Shown here one piece after another: positions 19,566-27,761 of a DNA stretch of 64,000 nucleotides. The stretch is taken from contig NZ_JAQIFT010000068.1 of the NCBI RefSeq assembly GCF_027857615.1, positions 186,001 to 250,000 of the forward strand, in the 5' to 3' direction. The position numbers and the translations under genes are program-made. The number at the start of each line of letters is the position of its first letter. Positions within the stretch are counted from its first letter, which is position 1. This DNA is from Holtiella tumoricola. GTDB lineage: Bacteria; Bacillota; Clostridia; Lachnospirales; Cellulosilyticaceae. Under the pieces are notes generated by a model. It was not told the DNA's origin and ran no database searches. It was given only the letters and a program-made list of their open reading frames with translations.

Positions 19566-19609
19566 AAAAAAACTGCCTGCAAGCTTTAATATTAAAACTT
19601 TCAGGCAGT
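19566..19609 (-). terminator. Terminator-like hairpin between the hydrolase gene and the csp operon
   Basis: ACTGCCTG (19572-19579) pairs with CAGGCAGT (19602-19609); an inner AT-rich stem continues almost to the centre. On the minus strand it is followed by seven U. The first csp start codon is only 17 bases past the U-run, so any csp promoter must be upstream of this hairpin. Confidence 0.8.
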
Positions 19610-19645
19610 CTCAAGTGCTATCTCTTACTATTCATATGACAAGGT

Positions 19646-20497
19646 TTATTCTTTTATTATTTTTTTCATTAAGTTTTCTAGCCATTCTAACAAATCTTCT
19701 TGGATTTTTTTCACTTCATCATCTAAATCATGAAGTAAGTCATGCATACATCCTTCATATTCCTTGATTACTTTATCTTCAAACGGAATGATCTGTACAA
19801 TCTCCCTATTTCTACTAATAGGAATCACATGATCTTCCGTTCCTAATAAAAAGAGACAAGGGACATGATATTCCGGTGCATGTGCTTTAGCATAATCTAC
19901 ACCAATACGTAAAAACTGATCCATAAAACGCATCGTTGCAAAGGAGTTACTGATTTTATCATCTTTGAACAATTCTCTATAAATCTCATTTCTTGTTGCT
20001 AAGCTTTCTCCTATACGATGAACCTTTAAGTCTCCTGCTACTAACCCAAGACTTTCATAAAAAACACCAGGGAAATTTTTCATCCCAACGGGTACACCTA
20101 AGGCTGGAGATGCTAAAATCTGTCCTTCTACTTCTTTCCCATATTTAAGTCCAAAAATAAAAGTTATCAATCCCCCCATTGAATGTCCATAAGTAATAAT
20201 AGGCTTATTATAAACGCGCTTCAATGACTTGACTAAATAATGTAGATCTTCTACAAAATCAAAAAAGTCCTCTATATCTCCCTTATCTCCTTCTGAAAAG
20301 CCATTCCCTCTATGGTCAATGACACATACACCATAATTATGCTCAATCAAAAATTTCGCAAAATCTATATACCTTCCTGAGTGTTCCATAAAGCCATGTG
20401 CAATAATAATAATTGCCTTACAGCTAGAAGGAATATCCTTTCTACAAAAAATCTTTACATCATCTTTTCCATAAATATAACTTTCCATTAGGTTCAT
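19646..20497 (-). CDS. Alpha/beta hydrolase, monoacylglycerol lipase/lysophospholipase-like
   Basis: 283 residues. Nucleophile motif GHSMGG (S106), oxyanion region AHGFMEHSGRY near 33-43 and DHRGNGFSEG near 61-70 are typical of the Hydrolase_4 (monoglyceride lipase) group. The acid is probably the Asp in GTEDHVIP, and the His is in GCMHDLLHD. No signal peptide, so it acts in the cytoplasm on a lysolipid or short ester; the substrate cannot be read from sequence. It follows the exonuclease gene by 11 bases and probably shares its transcript. GAGGGTG precedes the ATG. Confidence 0.87.
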   Translation of the reverse strand: MNLMESYIYGKDDVKIFCRKDIPSSCKAIIIIAHGFMEHSGRYIDFAKFLIEHNYGVCVIDHRGNGFSEGDKGDIEDFFDFVEDLHYLVKSLKRVYNKPIITYGHSMGGLITFIFGLKYGKEVEGQILASPALGVPVGMKNFPGVFYESLGLVAGDLKVHRIGESLATRNEIYRELFKDDKISNSFATMRFMDQFLRIGVDYAKAHAPEYHVPCLFLLGTEDHVIPISRNREIVQIIPFEDKVIKEYEGCMHDLLHDLDDEVKKIQEDLLEWLENLMKKIIKE

Positions 20498-20508
20498 CTT
20501 TTCACCCT

Positions 20509-21213
20509 CTACTTACTGTACTCTCTTAATATACAATCGATCATCTTGCTTGCTTCTGATTTAGAAAAAGCTTCAATATCTTTTTCTAATGCTATTTTAT
20601 GTGTTTTACACAAATTTAATAAGTAGTTTTTTTGTTTTGCTGTAATTGGAGAATGTTTAGGTACTTTCCAATCATTAACTTTCGGTATAAATAAGTGTGG
20701 TGCTTGATCTATAAATCCTTCTTGTAAATTTCTAAGAAGTTCATAAGTTGCGTAAGCATCGTCATAAGCTCTGTGTGCATTGACTAAATCTATACTATAA
20801 TGATTGCAAAGATCACCTAATTTTCTACTTGGTAAATCTGCTAAAACCTGTCTGGAAATAATTAATGTATCTACTGTATGATAATTAAATTTTAAGCCTA
20901 ATCGCTCAGCCTTTACTTTCAACATTCTATAATCAAATAAATCTATATTATGTCCTACTAAAGGTAAATCACGACAAAAGTTAATAAATTCTGGCATGAC
21001 TTCTTCTATAGTTCTAGCATCTTCTACCATTTCATTTGTAATCCCCGTAATAGATGTAATATATTCTGAAATTGTTTCATTAGGTTTTACCAATGTACTA
21101 AATTTTTCTTTTGGTTGTCCATTTTCTACATATACAGCACCAATTTCGATAATATCACTTTCTAATGGTTTTGTCCCTGTTGTTTCTATATCTAAAACAA
21201 TGTAGTTTTTCAT
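20509..21213 (-). CDS. DnaQ-like 3'-5' exonuclease (DEDDh)
   Basis: About 234 residues. The DEDDh residues are visible: LDIETTGT (D8, E10), the Asp in HNIDLFDYRML, and HRAYDDAYATYELL supplying His and the last Asp. A C-terminal region of about 60 residues lies outside the exonuclease fold. The family covers the DNA polymerase III epsilon proofreading domain and stand-alone repair exonucleases; this stand-alone form without polymerase is probably a repair or processing nuclease. Start at 21213 because AAGGAGAACGAGG precedes it. Divergent from nrdD. Confidence 0.86.
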   Translation of the reverse strand: MKNYIVLDIETTGTKPLESDIIEIGAVYVENGQPKEKFSTLVKPNETISEYITSITGITNEMVEDARTIEEVMPEFINFCRDLPLVGHNIDLFDYRMLKVKAERLGLKFNYHTVDTLIISRQVLADLPSRKLGDLCNHYSIDLVNAHRAYDDAYATYELLRNLQEGFIDQAPHLFIPKVNDWKVPKHSPITAKQKNYLLNLCKTHKIALEKDIEAFSKSEASKMIDCILREYSK

Positions 21214-21322
21214 CCTCGTTCTCCTTACAGTCATTTCTTAGTCTATTTTACTCTATTTTCATTAGAATGCAAATTGAAAATGACATCCAGTAAATTTGCA
21301 CCAATTATTTTTGATTATTTTA

Positions 21323-21351
21323 TTGACAAAAATCTTTAAATAGACTTAATT
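21323..21351 (+). promoter_or_regulatory. Candidate promoter of nrdDG
   Basis: Perfect -35 TTGACA (21323-21328), 17-base spacer and weak -10 TTAATT (21346-21351). The leader of about 95 bases contains the palindrome AGTATATACT (21376-21385). Confidence 0.4.
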
Positions 21352-21451
21352 GCATTTTTTTAATATGCAAGATATAGTATATACTGAACATAAAAATCAT
21401 ATATATAGTACTAAACAGGGTATAACTGGAAATAACTTAAGGGGGATTATC

Positions 21452-23569
21452 ATGGAGTATTACGTAATTAAAAGAGATGGAAGAAAGGCAAGTTATTGCC
21501 GCGACAAGATTCAAAATGCTATTAGGCGTTCTGCATCTGACTCAAACTTAGTCCTAGATGTTGAAAAAATCACTAACGAAGTCGAAAAACGTATCTACGA
21601 TTCAAGTTGCTATGAAATTACTGTAGAACAAATTCAAGACCTTATCGAACAAACTTTAGATGATCTTGAACTTAGTACAGTAAAAAATACATATGCCAAC
21701 TACCGCAAAGAACGTACACGTATCAGAGATTTAAAATCTGAGCTTATGGATACAGTTCATGCGATAGGAATTGAAACAGACCGCGACAATGCAAATGTAG
21801 GTAACAACTTCTCTTCTAAACTCTTACGTATTGCTAGTGAAACAAACAAATGGCATAACCTATCTACTATGCCAAAACATTTAGCAAAGCTACACGAACT
21901 GGGGGATTTATATTATCACGATTTAGATAGCTACAACTTAACCACTAACTGCCTTCACATTGATACAGGTGCAATGTTTGAACAAGGCTTTAACACTGGA
22001 TATGGCACTATAAAAAAACCAAAACGTATTGAAACCGCTGCTGAACTAAGCTGTATACTTTTACAATCTTCACAAAATGATATGTTTGGTGGGCAATCCC
22101 ATGTTAATTTCGACAATGATATGGCACCTTATGTAGACTATACACGTACTGAAATTATTGAAGAATACAAACCATTACTGGATATTATGAATGAAGATGC
22201 CTTTAAAAACTTTGTAGAGAAAAAGCTGAATACACGAGTTCATCAAGCCATGCAAGGTATTGTTTATAACTTAAACACTATGCATTCACGTGCAGGTTCA
22301 CAAGTACCTTTTAGCAGCTTAAATATTGGTATTCCTGACTCTAGTGATGCAGCACTTGTATGTGAGGCCTTTCTACTCGAATATGAAAAAGGACTAGGCA
22401 AAAACGAACAGCCTATTTTCCCAAATATTATCTTCCGTGTTAAAAAAGGTGTGAATAGAGAAGTGAATGATCCTTATTACTATCTCTTTAAGTTGGCTTG
22501 CCGCGTAGCAGCATCTCGTATGAATCCAACTTTCATGAACATTGATGCAGACTTTAATCTTCACTATTACGAGAAAGGCATTTTACCAGCTACAATGGGA
22601 TGCCGTACTTACGTATGTTCTAATGTCAATGGTCCTGAAGGTCCAAATAGACGTGGTAACAATGCACCGACAACGATCAACCTCCCACGCCTTGGTATAT
22701 TAGCAAATAAAGACTTAGACCATTTCTGGCAACTCTTAGATGAACGTCTTCACCAAGCACGTGAATCTTTAATGCATCGCTATGAAATCTTAAAACACCT
22801 TAAAGTCAAAGACTTACCTTTTGTAGCTGGTCAAGGTCTTATGCTTGGTTCTGAAGGCCTTTCACCTAATGATTCTATCGATCCAATTTTAAAGAACGGT
22901 ACATGGTCTATTGGCTTTATCGGTCTTGCAGAAACACTTACTGCACTTGTTGGTTCTCATCATGGCGAAAGTGAACAAGCACGTGAGCTAGGTTATCGCA
23001 TTATTCAGCGTATACGTAACTTTACAGATAAAGCAACACTAGATACACATCTTAACTGGAGTTGTTATGCTACACCTGCCGAGGGGCTAAGCGGACGTTT
23101 TATTGCCCAAGACTTAGCACGCTTTGGTAGTATTGAAGGTGTAACTGATAAAGAGTACTATACCAACAGCTTCCATGTACCGGTAAACTATCCTGTATCT
23201 ATTATTGATAAGATTCAAATCGAGGCACCATTCCATCAAATGTGTAATGCAGGACATATTAGTTATATTGAGGTAGATGGTTATCCAGATGGAGAAACTA
23301 TTGAACGTATTATCCATTACGCATACTCTGAATCAAATATTAGTTATATCGGTATTAACTTCCACTTACGTTATTGCAAAAACTGTGGTAACACAATTAA
23401 TGATGGTGTTAAAGCATGTCCGGATTGTGGCAGTACGGATATTCAAGGCATCAGCCGTGTTACGGGCTACTTAAGCTTAGATGAACGTTTTGGCACTGGT
23501 AAATCTGCTGAACGTCATGATCGTATTGCTCACGATGGTAGCCAAAGACATACTTATACCGTATGCTAA
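21452..23569 (+). CDS. nrdD: Anaerobic ribonucleoside-triphosphate reductase, class III large subunit
   Basis: 705 residues. An ATP-cone domain occupies about residues 1-90 (YYVIKRDGRKASYCRDKI), followed by the 10-stranded barrel with YVCSNVNGPEGPNRRGN. Near the C-terminus lie a four-Cys zinc site (CKNCG and CPDCG) and the glycyl-radical loop RVTGYL, with the radical Gly at about residue 672. It reduces ribonucleoside triphosphates to deoxynucleotides without oxygen. An in-frame ATG 34 codons upstream is rejected because AAGGGGGATTATC directly precedes the ATG at 21452. It overlaps nrdG by 7 bases. Confidence 0.97.
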   Translation: MEYYVIKRDGRKASYCRDKIQNAIRRSASDSNLVLDVEKITNEVEKRIYDSSCYEITVEQIQDLIEQTLDDLELSTVKNTYANYRKERTRIRDLKSELMDTVHAIGIETDRDNANVGNNFSSKLLRIASETNKWHNLSTMPKHLAKLHELGDLYYHDLDSYNLTTNCLHIDTGAMFEQGFNTGYGTIKKPKRIETAAELSCILLQSSQNDMFGGQSHVNFDNDMAPYVDYTRTEIIEEYKPLLDIMNEDAFKNFVEKKLNTRVHQAMQGIVYNLNTMHSRAGSQVPFSSLNIGIPDSSDAALVCEAFLLEYEKGLGKNEQPIFPNIIFRVKKGVNREVNDPYYYLFKLACRVAASRMNPTFMNIDADFNLHYYEKGILPATMGCRTYVCSNVNGPEGPNRRGNNAPTTINLPRLGILANKDLDHFWQLLDERLHQARESLMHRYEILKHLKVKDLPFVAGQGLMLGSEGLSPNDSIDPILKNGTWSIGFIGLAETLTALVGSHHGESEQARELGYRIIQRIRNFTDKATLDTHLNWSCYATPAEGLSGRFIAQDLARFGSIEGVTDKEYYTNSFHVPVNYPVSIIDKIQIEAPFHQMCNAGHISYIEVDGYPDGETIERIIHYAYSESNISYIGINFHLRYCKNCGNTINDGVKACPDCGSTDIQGISRVTGYLSLDERFGTGKSAERHDRIAHDGSQRHTYTVC

Positions 23570-24075
23570 ATTTACTTCAAGAAGCCGGCCCTACTTTACA
23601 AGTAGCTGGCTTCTTAGACCATTCTTTTGTTAATGGTGAAGGCTTTAGGAGCGTTGTCTTTCTCTCCGGCTGTAATCACCATTGCCCTGGCTGCCACAAC
23701 TTAAGTATGCAAAGCTTTAATTATGGAGATACACTTTCCTCCAAAGACGTTTTTGAAAAAATAAAAAAGAATGCACCACTTATCAATGGGGTAACTTTCT
23801 CAGGTGGAGATCCTTTTGAACAAAGTGAAAGACTGGTTCCTCTTTTAGAAAACATTAAGTCACTTGGACTTACTATTTGGTTTTATACCGGTTACACTTA
23901 CGACCAACTTCTTGAAAACGAATCTTTTAGTCAACTACTTCCCTATATAGATGTGTTGGTTGATGGGCGTTTTGAAGAAGCTTATAAAACAGATACAAAA
24001 AAATACATCGGCTCCTCTAATCAACGTATTTTAAAACTTCTAGATGGATCTATTCAAGAAGAACTCTGCTTCTAA
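23563..24075 (+). CDS. nrdG: Anaerobic ribonucleotide reductase activating enzyme (radical SAM)
   Basis: 170 residues. The CNHHCPGC motif (Cx3Cx2C) near residue 40 binds the [4Fe-4S] cluster that cleaves S-adenosylmethionine, and GVTFSGGDP is the SAM-binding GGE-like motif. It installs the glycyl radical on NrdD. Its start lies inside the end of nrdD, so the two are translationally coupled. The unit ends at a very strong hairpin (24099-24159). Confidence 0.96.
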   Translation: MLNLLQEAGPTLQVAGFLDHSFVNGEGFRSVVFLSGCNHHCPGCHNLSMQSFNYGDTLSSKDVFEKIKKNAPLINGVTFSGGDPFEQSERLVPLLENIKSLGLTIWFYTGYTYDQLLENESFSQLLPYIDVLVDGRFEEAYKTDTKKYIGSSNQRILKLLDGSIQEELCF

Positions 24076-24098
24076 TATAATTTTTCTTTTATTCTATT

Positions 24099-24159
24099 AA
24101 AGTAGTAGGTTCAAGTGAAATATTAACCAATTTCACTTGAACCTACTACTTTGTTTTTA
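24099..24159 (+). terminator. Terminator of nrdDG
   Basis: About 23 bp of perfect stem: 24099-24121 pairs with 24130-24152, beginning AAAGTAGTAGGTTC and ending GAACCTACTACTTT, followed by GTTTTTAT. Confidence 0.92.
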
Positions 24160-24876
24160 TTATACATCTTGCTCAATTATACTTTCCATTTTATTTATCT
24201 TATACAAATTTTCTTTTATTTTTCTCATTTCTTAGAAATTCACTTTTTTTATTTCTAGAAGAAAACTGGTCGAAAAATACAGTTTTTTGGCGCATTGAAT
24301 AGTTTTATTTTTGTAAACTTTTATCTCTATACATGATTTTTATTCTGTTGTATAACTATCTTATAACCAATATAAAAGTGCAGCTTGAATACCCATACTA
24401 GGCAAGTCTTCTCGCTGTACCACTAAAAATAAGTTTTGCAACTTTTACTCCTCCCTCTGATAAATGTGAATGAATTTATTTTTAGGTACTAGCCCTTTAA
24501 GTGGTGGCAACTTCTTGGGTTAGTTCATCTATCTTGTATATACATTATTTTTATAGCCATATTCAATTAGATTATGCCTCTATAGATTATCGTCTGTTAT
24601 GATATGCCTTAATGCAGCCAACCAACTTGGCAACCTGCCGTGATAACTATCTAAATAGCGCTTTCACCTATGGAACCCCAATACAGGTATACTGACCTTA
24701 AGCCTAATCTAATATATACGACATCCTAAGGTATTTCCTTATGAATAGGACTTTCTTCATGTATCTATACACTTGCCACAACAGCATAAACCCAGCCTAA
24801 GTCTACCTATATTTATTCAGGGGGAAGGAAGATTTAGGCTGGCTTGTGTTGCTTTTCCTGGGAAAATAAATGCTTT
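24160..24876. other. Gene-free 717-bp interval with paired segments; possible non-coding RNA or remnant
   Basis: This lies between the terminators of two convergent genes. I see no protein longer than about 26 residues. Two pairings stand out. A 9-bp closing helix, ATTAGATTA (24566-24574) with TAATCTAAT (24705-24713), encloses about 130 bases with little poly-A/T. A 13-bp stem, CCAGCCTAAGTCT (24792-24804) with AGATTTAGGCTGG (24830-24842), has a single G-U position. The interval has higher GC and a less AT-simple look than ordinary spacers here. I could not match it to a riboswitch or to 6S, tmRNA or RNase P RNA. Confidence 0.35.
24361..24441 (-). other. 26-residue reading frame, possible decayed gene start
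   Basis: A TTG start preceded by a strong GGGAGGAGTAAAAG site opens a frame reading QNLFLVVQREDLPSMGIQAA and ending six residues later. The beginning resembles the LVVREDL...G.QAA opening of PTH2-like peptidyl-tRNA hydrolase proteins, so it may be a truncated remnant. The evidence is thin. Confidence 0.2.
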
Positions 24877-24932
24877 AATAGAAAAAGGTTATGTAATTGC
24901 TTGATTAAGCCATTACATAACCTTTTTCTATT
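24877..24932. terminator. Terminator of the DMT transporter gene
   Basis: A perfect 21-bp inverted repeat, 24877-24897 with 24912-24932. The stop codon of the transporter lies in the first arm on the minus strand. Confidence 0.88.
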
Positions 24933-25356
24933 TTTTCCATTTAAACAATACAATACCTACTATAATAATACCTACAGCAAGTAGCTTTGTCCATTGGAAG
25001 TCCGCCTTCTCTGTGCCAAACCATCCTAATAGTTCAATAAGGTATGAACCGACTAATTGAGCAATTAGAATAAGCATTGTTGCTCCGGCTGGTCCCATCT
25101 TTGATATGGATAAAATAACGGTGTACACAATACCTGCTCCAAGTACACCCCCTAATAAGTAAAACTTATTCACACTTTTTAATCCACTTAAATCTGCATC
25201 TCTTACAAATGCAAGTACGATTAAAGAAGTTAAAAGTCCTATTGCATTTACAATAGCATTAGTAAACCATAGACCGGCCTTTTCATTTACACGTGTATTA
25301 AAAACACCTTGAATACTCATTAAAAGACCGGATATTATTGCAACTATACTCGCCAC
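24928..25356 (-). CDS. Small multidrug/metabolite-type membrane protein (DUF606/YdcZ, DMT superfamily)
   Basis: 142 residues, five hydrophobic segments, length typical of the DUF606 family. The opening IVAIISGLLMSIQGVFNTRV with an Asn-Thr pair after the first helix is characteristic. Members act as dimers or as paired half-transporters; here only one copy is present, so a homodimer is likely. Substrate unknown. GTGGAGGCG precedes the ATG. Single gene downstream of asnA but separated from it by about 95 bases. Confidence 0.8.
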   Translation of the reverse strand: MASIVAIISGLLMSIQGVFNTRVNEKAGLWFTNAIVNAIGLLTSLIVLAFVRDADLSGLKSVNKFYLLGGVLGAGIVYTVILSISKMGPAGATMLILIAQLVGSYLIELLGWFGTEKADFQWTKLLAVGIIIVGIVLFKWKK

Positions 25357-25451
25357 ATCTTCGCCTCCACTAACCTTTTGTCCGATGACTCGTATTTGTC
25401 ATTCTGAGTTAGTTTGAGGAAAACATGAACTTTTTATACACTTATCTTCTT

Positions 25452-26459
25452 CTATAAAAGATGAATACCATGTTTTTCACATGTTTCAATCATTTCATCT
25501 GGCCAGCTTGATGCCTGTACTTCGCCAACATGGATCTTATGAAGGAAGAACATACAGATACGTGACTGCCCAATACCACCACCAATTGTATAAGGTAATT
25601 TTTTATCTAGTAATAAGCTATGGAATTCTAAGGCTTTACGCTCTTTACAATTTGCAAGCTCTAATTGACGTTCTAATGCCTCTTCATCCACACGTATACC
25701 CATTGAAGAAAGTTCGAATCCACTTTCAAGAATTGGATTCCAAAACATAATGTCACCATTTAAACTCCAATCATCATAGTCTGGTGCACGTCCATCATGT
25801 CTTTCTCCATTTGAAAGCACATCACCAATTTGCATAATGAATACTGCTTTCTTTTCTTTACAAATTGCATTTTCTCTTTCTTTTGGACTTAATTCAGGGT
25901 ACAGTTGTAAGAGTTCTTCTGAGGTAATAAAAGTAATTTCTTCAGGTAACCATCTCTCTAACATTGGGTACTCATGAATAATATAGTTTTCTGTTTTAGC
26001 AAAAGCATTATATATTCTTCTAACTGTATCTTTTAAGTAATCTACCGTACGCATTTCTTTTGTAATGACCTTTTCCCAGTCCCATTGATCTACATAGATA
26101 GAATGTAAGTTATCTACTTCTTCATCACGTCTTATAGCATTCATATCTGTATAAAGACCTTCACCTACTTCAAAGTGATAACGTGCTAGTGCCATACGTT
26201 TCCATTTGGCAAGAGAATGTACAATCTCTACAACTGCTCCATGATCATCTAATACATCAAAACTTACTGGTCTTTCAGTCCCGTTTAAGTTATCATTAAG
26301 TCCTGTCTCTGGTTTAACAAACAAAGGTGCAGATACACGTGTTAAGCATAGTTCATAAGCTAATGCTGTTTCAAAGTAATCTTTCAGTTTTTTAATTGCT
26401 ACCTCAGTTTCTCTTAAATCTAGTTGAGAAGTATAACCTTCTTTTAAAAATAAATCCAT
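25452..26459 (-). CDS. asnA: Aspartate-ammonia ligase (ammonia-dependent asparagine synthetase)
   Basis: 335 residues, the normal length of AsnA (about 330). The sequence VSAPLFVKPETGLNDNLNG, HSLAKWKRMALARY and GGGIGQSRICMFFL are hallmarks of this class II aminoacyl-tRNA synthetase-like enzyme. It makes asparagine from aspartate, ATP and ammonia. The ATG at 26459 (after AAAGGGTGAAGA) is the true start; a longer frame reaches into the leader and would be untranslated. Expression is controlled by the T-box just upstream, which senses uncharged tRNA-Asn. Confidence 0.96.
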   Translation of the reverse strand: MDLFLKEGYTSQLDLRETEVAIKKLKDYFETALAYELCLTRVSAPLFVKPETGLNDNLNGTERPVSFDVLDDHGAVVEIVHSLAKWKRMALARYHFEVGEGLYTDMNAIRRDEEVDNLHSIYVDQWDWEKVITKEMRTVDYLKDTVRRIYNAFAKTENYIIHEYPMLERWLPEEITFITSEELLQLYPELSPKERENAICKEKKAVFIMQIGDVLSNGERHDGRAPDYDDWSLNGDIMFWNPILESGFELSSMGIRVDEEALERQLELANCKERKALEFHSLLLDKKLPYTIGGGIGQSRICMFFLHKIHVGEVQASSWPDEMIETCEKHGIHLL

Positions 26460-26484
26460 ATTCTTCACCCTTTCTAAAATAATA

Positions 26485-26749
26485 AAAAAACCTTCATCCC
26501 ATTCATAAATTATGAAAGGGACGAAGGTTATAATTCGCGCCACCCTATTACATTCATACACGTACGGAATTCTCGATACGCTCTAGATATAACGGTCTAC
26601 CCCGTCTAAGCCTACTCACTTACGCTTTCGGTTAGCAGCTCCAAGATGTTCTTCGGCTAAAACAAAGGTCGCTGGCTTTCACCTATCCCAGCTCTCTGTA
26701 GACATTGTACTTAGCTTACTCTTCTTATCATCGCTTTTCAAATAATATG
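26485..26749 (-). promoter_or_regulatory. T-box riboswitch (tRNA-Asn) of asnA
   Basis: The minus-strand leader has AGAGAGCTGGG and the distal loop GGTGAAAGCC of Stem I. An AAC triplet (26648-26650) lies in GAAGAACATC, the expected specifier position, reading an Asn codon. The T-box core AGGGTGGCGCG is at 26536-26546: its bulge TGGC can pair with the GCCA end expected of tRNA-Asn. A terminator follows, with arms AACCTTCGTCCC and GGGATGAAGGTT plus a U-run (about 26485-26530). Uncharged tRNA would favour the antiterminator and asnA expression. The core is shorter than the usual AGGGTGGNACCGCG. Confidence 0.92.
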
Positions 26750-26755
26750 TTTTGA

Positions 26756-26784
26756 ATTATATATAACTTTATTCTTATTGTCAA
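26756..26784 (-). promoter_or_regulatory. Sigma-A promoter of the T-box/asnA transcript
   Basis: Perfect -35 TTGACA (26779-26784), 17-base spacer and perfect -10 TATAAT (26756-26761) on the minus strand, placing the transcript start near 26749. Confidence 0.85.
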
Positions 26785-26797
26785 TACTATATATTTT

Positions 26798-27523
26798 TTA
26801 ATCTTCAACTTTATAAAATGGCAAAAATCTATTCCAATCGAAATCTTCTCTTATTCCTTCTTTATGTAACCAATCTACAAAGGTACTTTCAATAAGGTTA
26901 ATATGTTCCGTTACGAGTTGTACAAGTTTGTTCTTATCTTCAGCTTGTAAAGCCTCTACTATCTCCTCTTGGTGAGAGTGTCCTTTCATTAACTCAGGAA
27001 CTAAATGATAGATATACATGAGATATCTTTCTACACGTACAAAACACTCTTCATACATTTTACTTAGTTCCTCATTATGAGCAAAATCACAAAACAATTG
27101 ATAAAATAAGCGATAATGTCTGCAATAAACTTCTGGTCCTTCATTTTCTGCCATCTTCTCTACAATATATTTTAATTTATGCAAGACCTCTTCGTCTTTG
27201 GTATGCTGCATCAATCCAATACAGCCTGTTTCAAAAACCCTGCGTACTTGAAATACCTCTTGCATTTCCTTAAAACTCATATAGGTTACAATAGCACCTT
27301 TATTACGTACACATTTCACTAATCCCTTTGTCTCTACTTGAATAAGTGCCTCTCTCGTAGGAATCAAACTTACATCAAATTGTTTAGCAATTTCGTCCTG
27401 TTTAAGCTGTATCCCCCCCTTGTACTCACCATGCAATATAGCATCCTTTAAAGCTTCCGCAATAAGATCTGGCATATTTTTGAAATTTTGTATCTTACCT
27501 AACGCATATAATTTGCTACTCAT
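26798..27523 (-). CDS. GntR-family transcriptional regulator (FadR/FCD type)
   Basis: 241 residues. A winged helix-turn-helix at about 15-85 contains LKQDEIAKQFDVSLIPTREAL, and an all-helical FCD ligand domain follows at about 95-225 with the metal-type His residues RHYRLFYQLF and HQEEIVEAL. Ligand unknown; FCD regulators usually answer to organic acids or sugar acids. No ribosome site precedes the ATG; instead an extended -10 lies seven bases before it (see 27530-27535), hinting at a leaderless transcript. Divergent from the TetR gene, and no metabolic genes adjoin it. Confidence 0.87.
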   Translation of the reverse strand: MSSKLYALGKIQNFKNMPDLIAEALKDAILHGEYKGGIQLKQDEIAKQFDVSLIPTREALIQVETKGLVKCVRNKGAIVTYMSFKEMQEVFQVRRVFETGCIGLMQHTKDEEVLHKLKYIVEKMAENEGPEVYCRHYRLFYQLFCDFAHNEELSKMYEECFVRVERYLMYIYHLVPELMKGHSHQEEIVEALQAEDKNKLVQLVTEHINLIESTFVDWLHKEGIREDFDWNRFLPFYKVED

Positions 27524-27529
27524 AGGAAC

Positions 27530-27535
27530 ATTATA
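27530..27535 (-). promoter_or_regulatory. Extended -10 element directly before the GntR start codon
   Basis: TGGTATAAT on the minus strand with TATAAT at 27530-27535, followed by only six bases before ATG. Initiation at normal distance would put the 5' end at or next to the A of ATG. Confidence 0.5.
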
Positions 27536-27761
27536 CCAAATTTTCTAACTAAAATATAATATTTTTTCATATTTTTTATAAATAAATTTCTTTAATGTAA
27601 TTATTCTGTACCTCTATGCAGGTTATACAAATAGCTACATAAATATTTTGTATCTACCACTATCAACCTATACAACTTATAATATTACATTTACTAATCG
27701 TTAGATAACCTTTGTTATACATCTGATATTTGCTATAATAAGAATAGAAAAGGAGGTCCAT

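Noticed and set aside
21376..21412. NrdR boxes before nrdD
   Set aside because: AGTATATACT (21376-21385) is a palindrome but differs from the ACACTATATATAGTGT consensus, and the second candidate near 21398-21408 is one base too long; spacing of about 22 bases does not fit the usual 31-32.
24601..24680. SAM-I or cobalamin riboswitch because of GGCAACC and AACCTGCC
   Set aside because: Other core elements of both classes are missing and no gene follows in a suitable position.
26460..26561. Longer N-terminus of AsnA
   Set aside because: The extra 34 codons lie in the T-box terminator and tail; the ATG at 26459 has the ribosome site and matches family length.
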